From contig NZ_CP048020.1 of assembly GCF_010365865.1 (NCBI RefSeq), positions 186,001 to 250,000 on the forward strand: DNA of 64,000 bases, in the 5' to 3' direction. Shown here piece after piece: positions 63,601-64,000 of this stretch. The DNA comes from Treponema vincentii (GTDB lineage: Bacteria > Spirochaetota > Spirochaetia > Treponematales > Treponemataceae). The first letter of the stretch is position 1, and every line of letters begins with the position of its first letter. Position numbers and translations under genes: made by a program. Below the pieces are notes generated by a model. That model made no database searches and was not told where the DNA came from. It saw only the letters and a list, made by a program, of their open reading frames with translations.

Positions 63601-64000
63601 ACTTCCACAAAAAATAAAATATATAATCCTTATAATTCTGACAAGTCTGGCTACATTGTTTTGTGAAAGGGTTATTGAATTTATACGAACATTTAATCCG
63701 TATTATGATACGGAAAAGGTTATCGAGAATGCGATAGATTTTATTGTAAATGGTAAATTTCGAAATTCTTCTGATGATATATTTTTTACAACAAAAGTTA
63801 ATGGAAATGTTTCGTTACTGGAAAATATGTATTATGTTGAAAAAAGAGTGGAATATGAGCAATTTGCTCAAATAAATTATATTTTATCATATTCTACTGA
63901 TGATGAATCATTACATAATGCATTTTTAGATTTGCAGGCTAGATTTAAATGGGATATATGGAATGAACAAGAGTCTTTTTATAAGCGCATTCGTGAGGCT
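63575..64000 (+). CDS. Membrane-anchored protein, candidate immunity to tip K, runs off the window
   Basis: Open from ATG 63575 to the end of the window (142 codons, no stop). AAGGA at 63560-63564 is well placed for this ATG, and the gene overlaps the toxin stop by 26 bases, so translation is coupled. One N-terminal membrane segment (IKYIILIILTSLATLFCERV), then a polar domain (DTEKVIENAIDFIVNGKFRN) presumably in the periplasm. No family recognised. Confidence 0.6.
   Translation, partial: MKISAGQNKLPQKIKYIILIILTSLATLFCERVIEFIRTFNPYYDTEKVIENAIDFIVNGKFRNSSDDIFFTTKVNGNVSLLENMYYVEKRVEYEQFAQINYILSYSTDDESLHNAFLDLQARFKWDIWNEQESFYKRIREA

Overview
The window most likely comes from the chromosome of a Treponema (Spirochaetota), possibly a host-associated species. 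The grounds are the gene types: SpvB/TcB-type RHS toxins in many copies, spirochaete-style lipoboxes, and a nuclease of the T. denticola 'putative transposase/invertase' family (TIGR01784, Rpn-like). The species is not settled by the sequence. Nearly everything lies on the + strand; the only convincing - strand gene is the Rpn-like nuclease at 57296-58180. No rRNA, tRNA, CRISPR array, integrase or classical insertion-sequence transposase was seen.

Layout. (1) 189-3919: a tight operon of exported proteins (putative outer-membrane protein, lipoprotein, secretin, lipoprotein) leading into the first RHS gene. (2) Three near full-length Sec-exported RHS/Tc-type polymorphic toxin genes of about 3,200 codons: copy A (3942-13621, at least eight frameshifts), copy B (15459-25171, two frameshifts, then a 2,665-codon open frame) and copy F (36983-46773, two frameshifts, different central region, then 2,802 open codons). 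(3) Interleaved with them, 5'-truncated RHS cassettes C (25820-27832), D (29705-34159), E (34763-35602), G (47282-48640), H (50195-52945), I (54158-56087) and K (62794-63600), plus remnants (58320-61225). Each cassette keeps the conserved RHS core, then a different low-GC C-terminal toxin tip, then one or two small membrane, secreted or lipoprotein genes that are the likely immunity genes.

Every truncated cassette is preceded by a hairpin-mosaic repeat (R1-R10, about 0.2-0.95 kb). The repeat ends in TATTTTCAAAAG and, wherever the sequence is clean, is fused in frame to the broken RHS gene, although the breakpoint in the RHS gene differs each time. The repeats are built from exchangeable hairpins. 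At the same position different copies carry unrelated sequences that still pair, and one three-hairpin unit (about 95 bp) recurs six times with altered stems. This is the best candidate for an undescribed system: an archive of toxin-tip/immunity cassettes with a structured DNA (or RNA) element at each 5' junction. Homologous recombination through the shared RHS core could move a tip onto a full-length gene.

Working together (inferred): the full-length protein has a signal peptide, a ZU5-like domain, SpvB and FG-GAP/VCBS repeats, a TcB middle domain, YD repeats and an RHS core that would encapsulate the tip. The neighbouring secretin and lipoproteins could serve its export or display. Tips include two with HExxH zinc-protease motifs (F and I, each followed by an exported protein), several hydrophobic tips followed by membrane proteins, and one with a LysM-like stretch. 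Many frameshifts are single-base losses in homopolymers within near-identical repeats, so part of the decay may be assembly consensus error.
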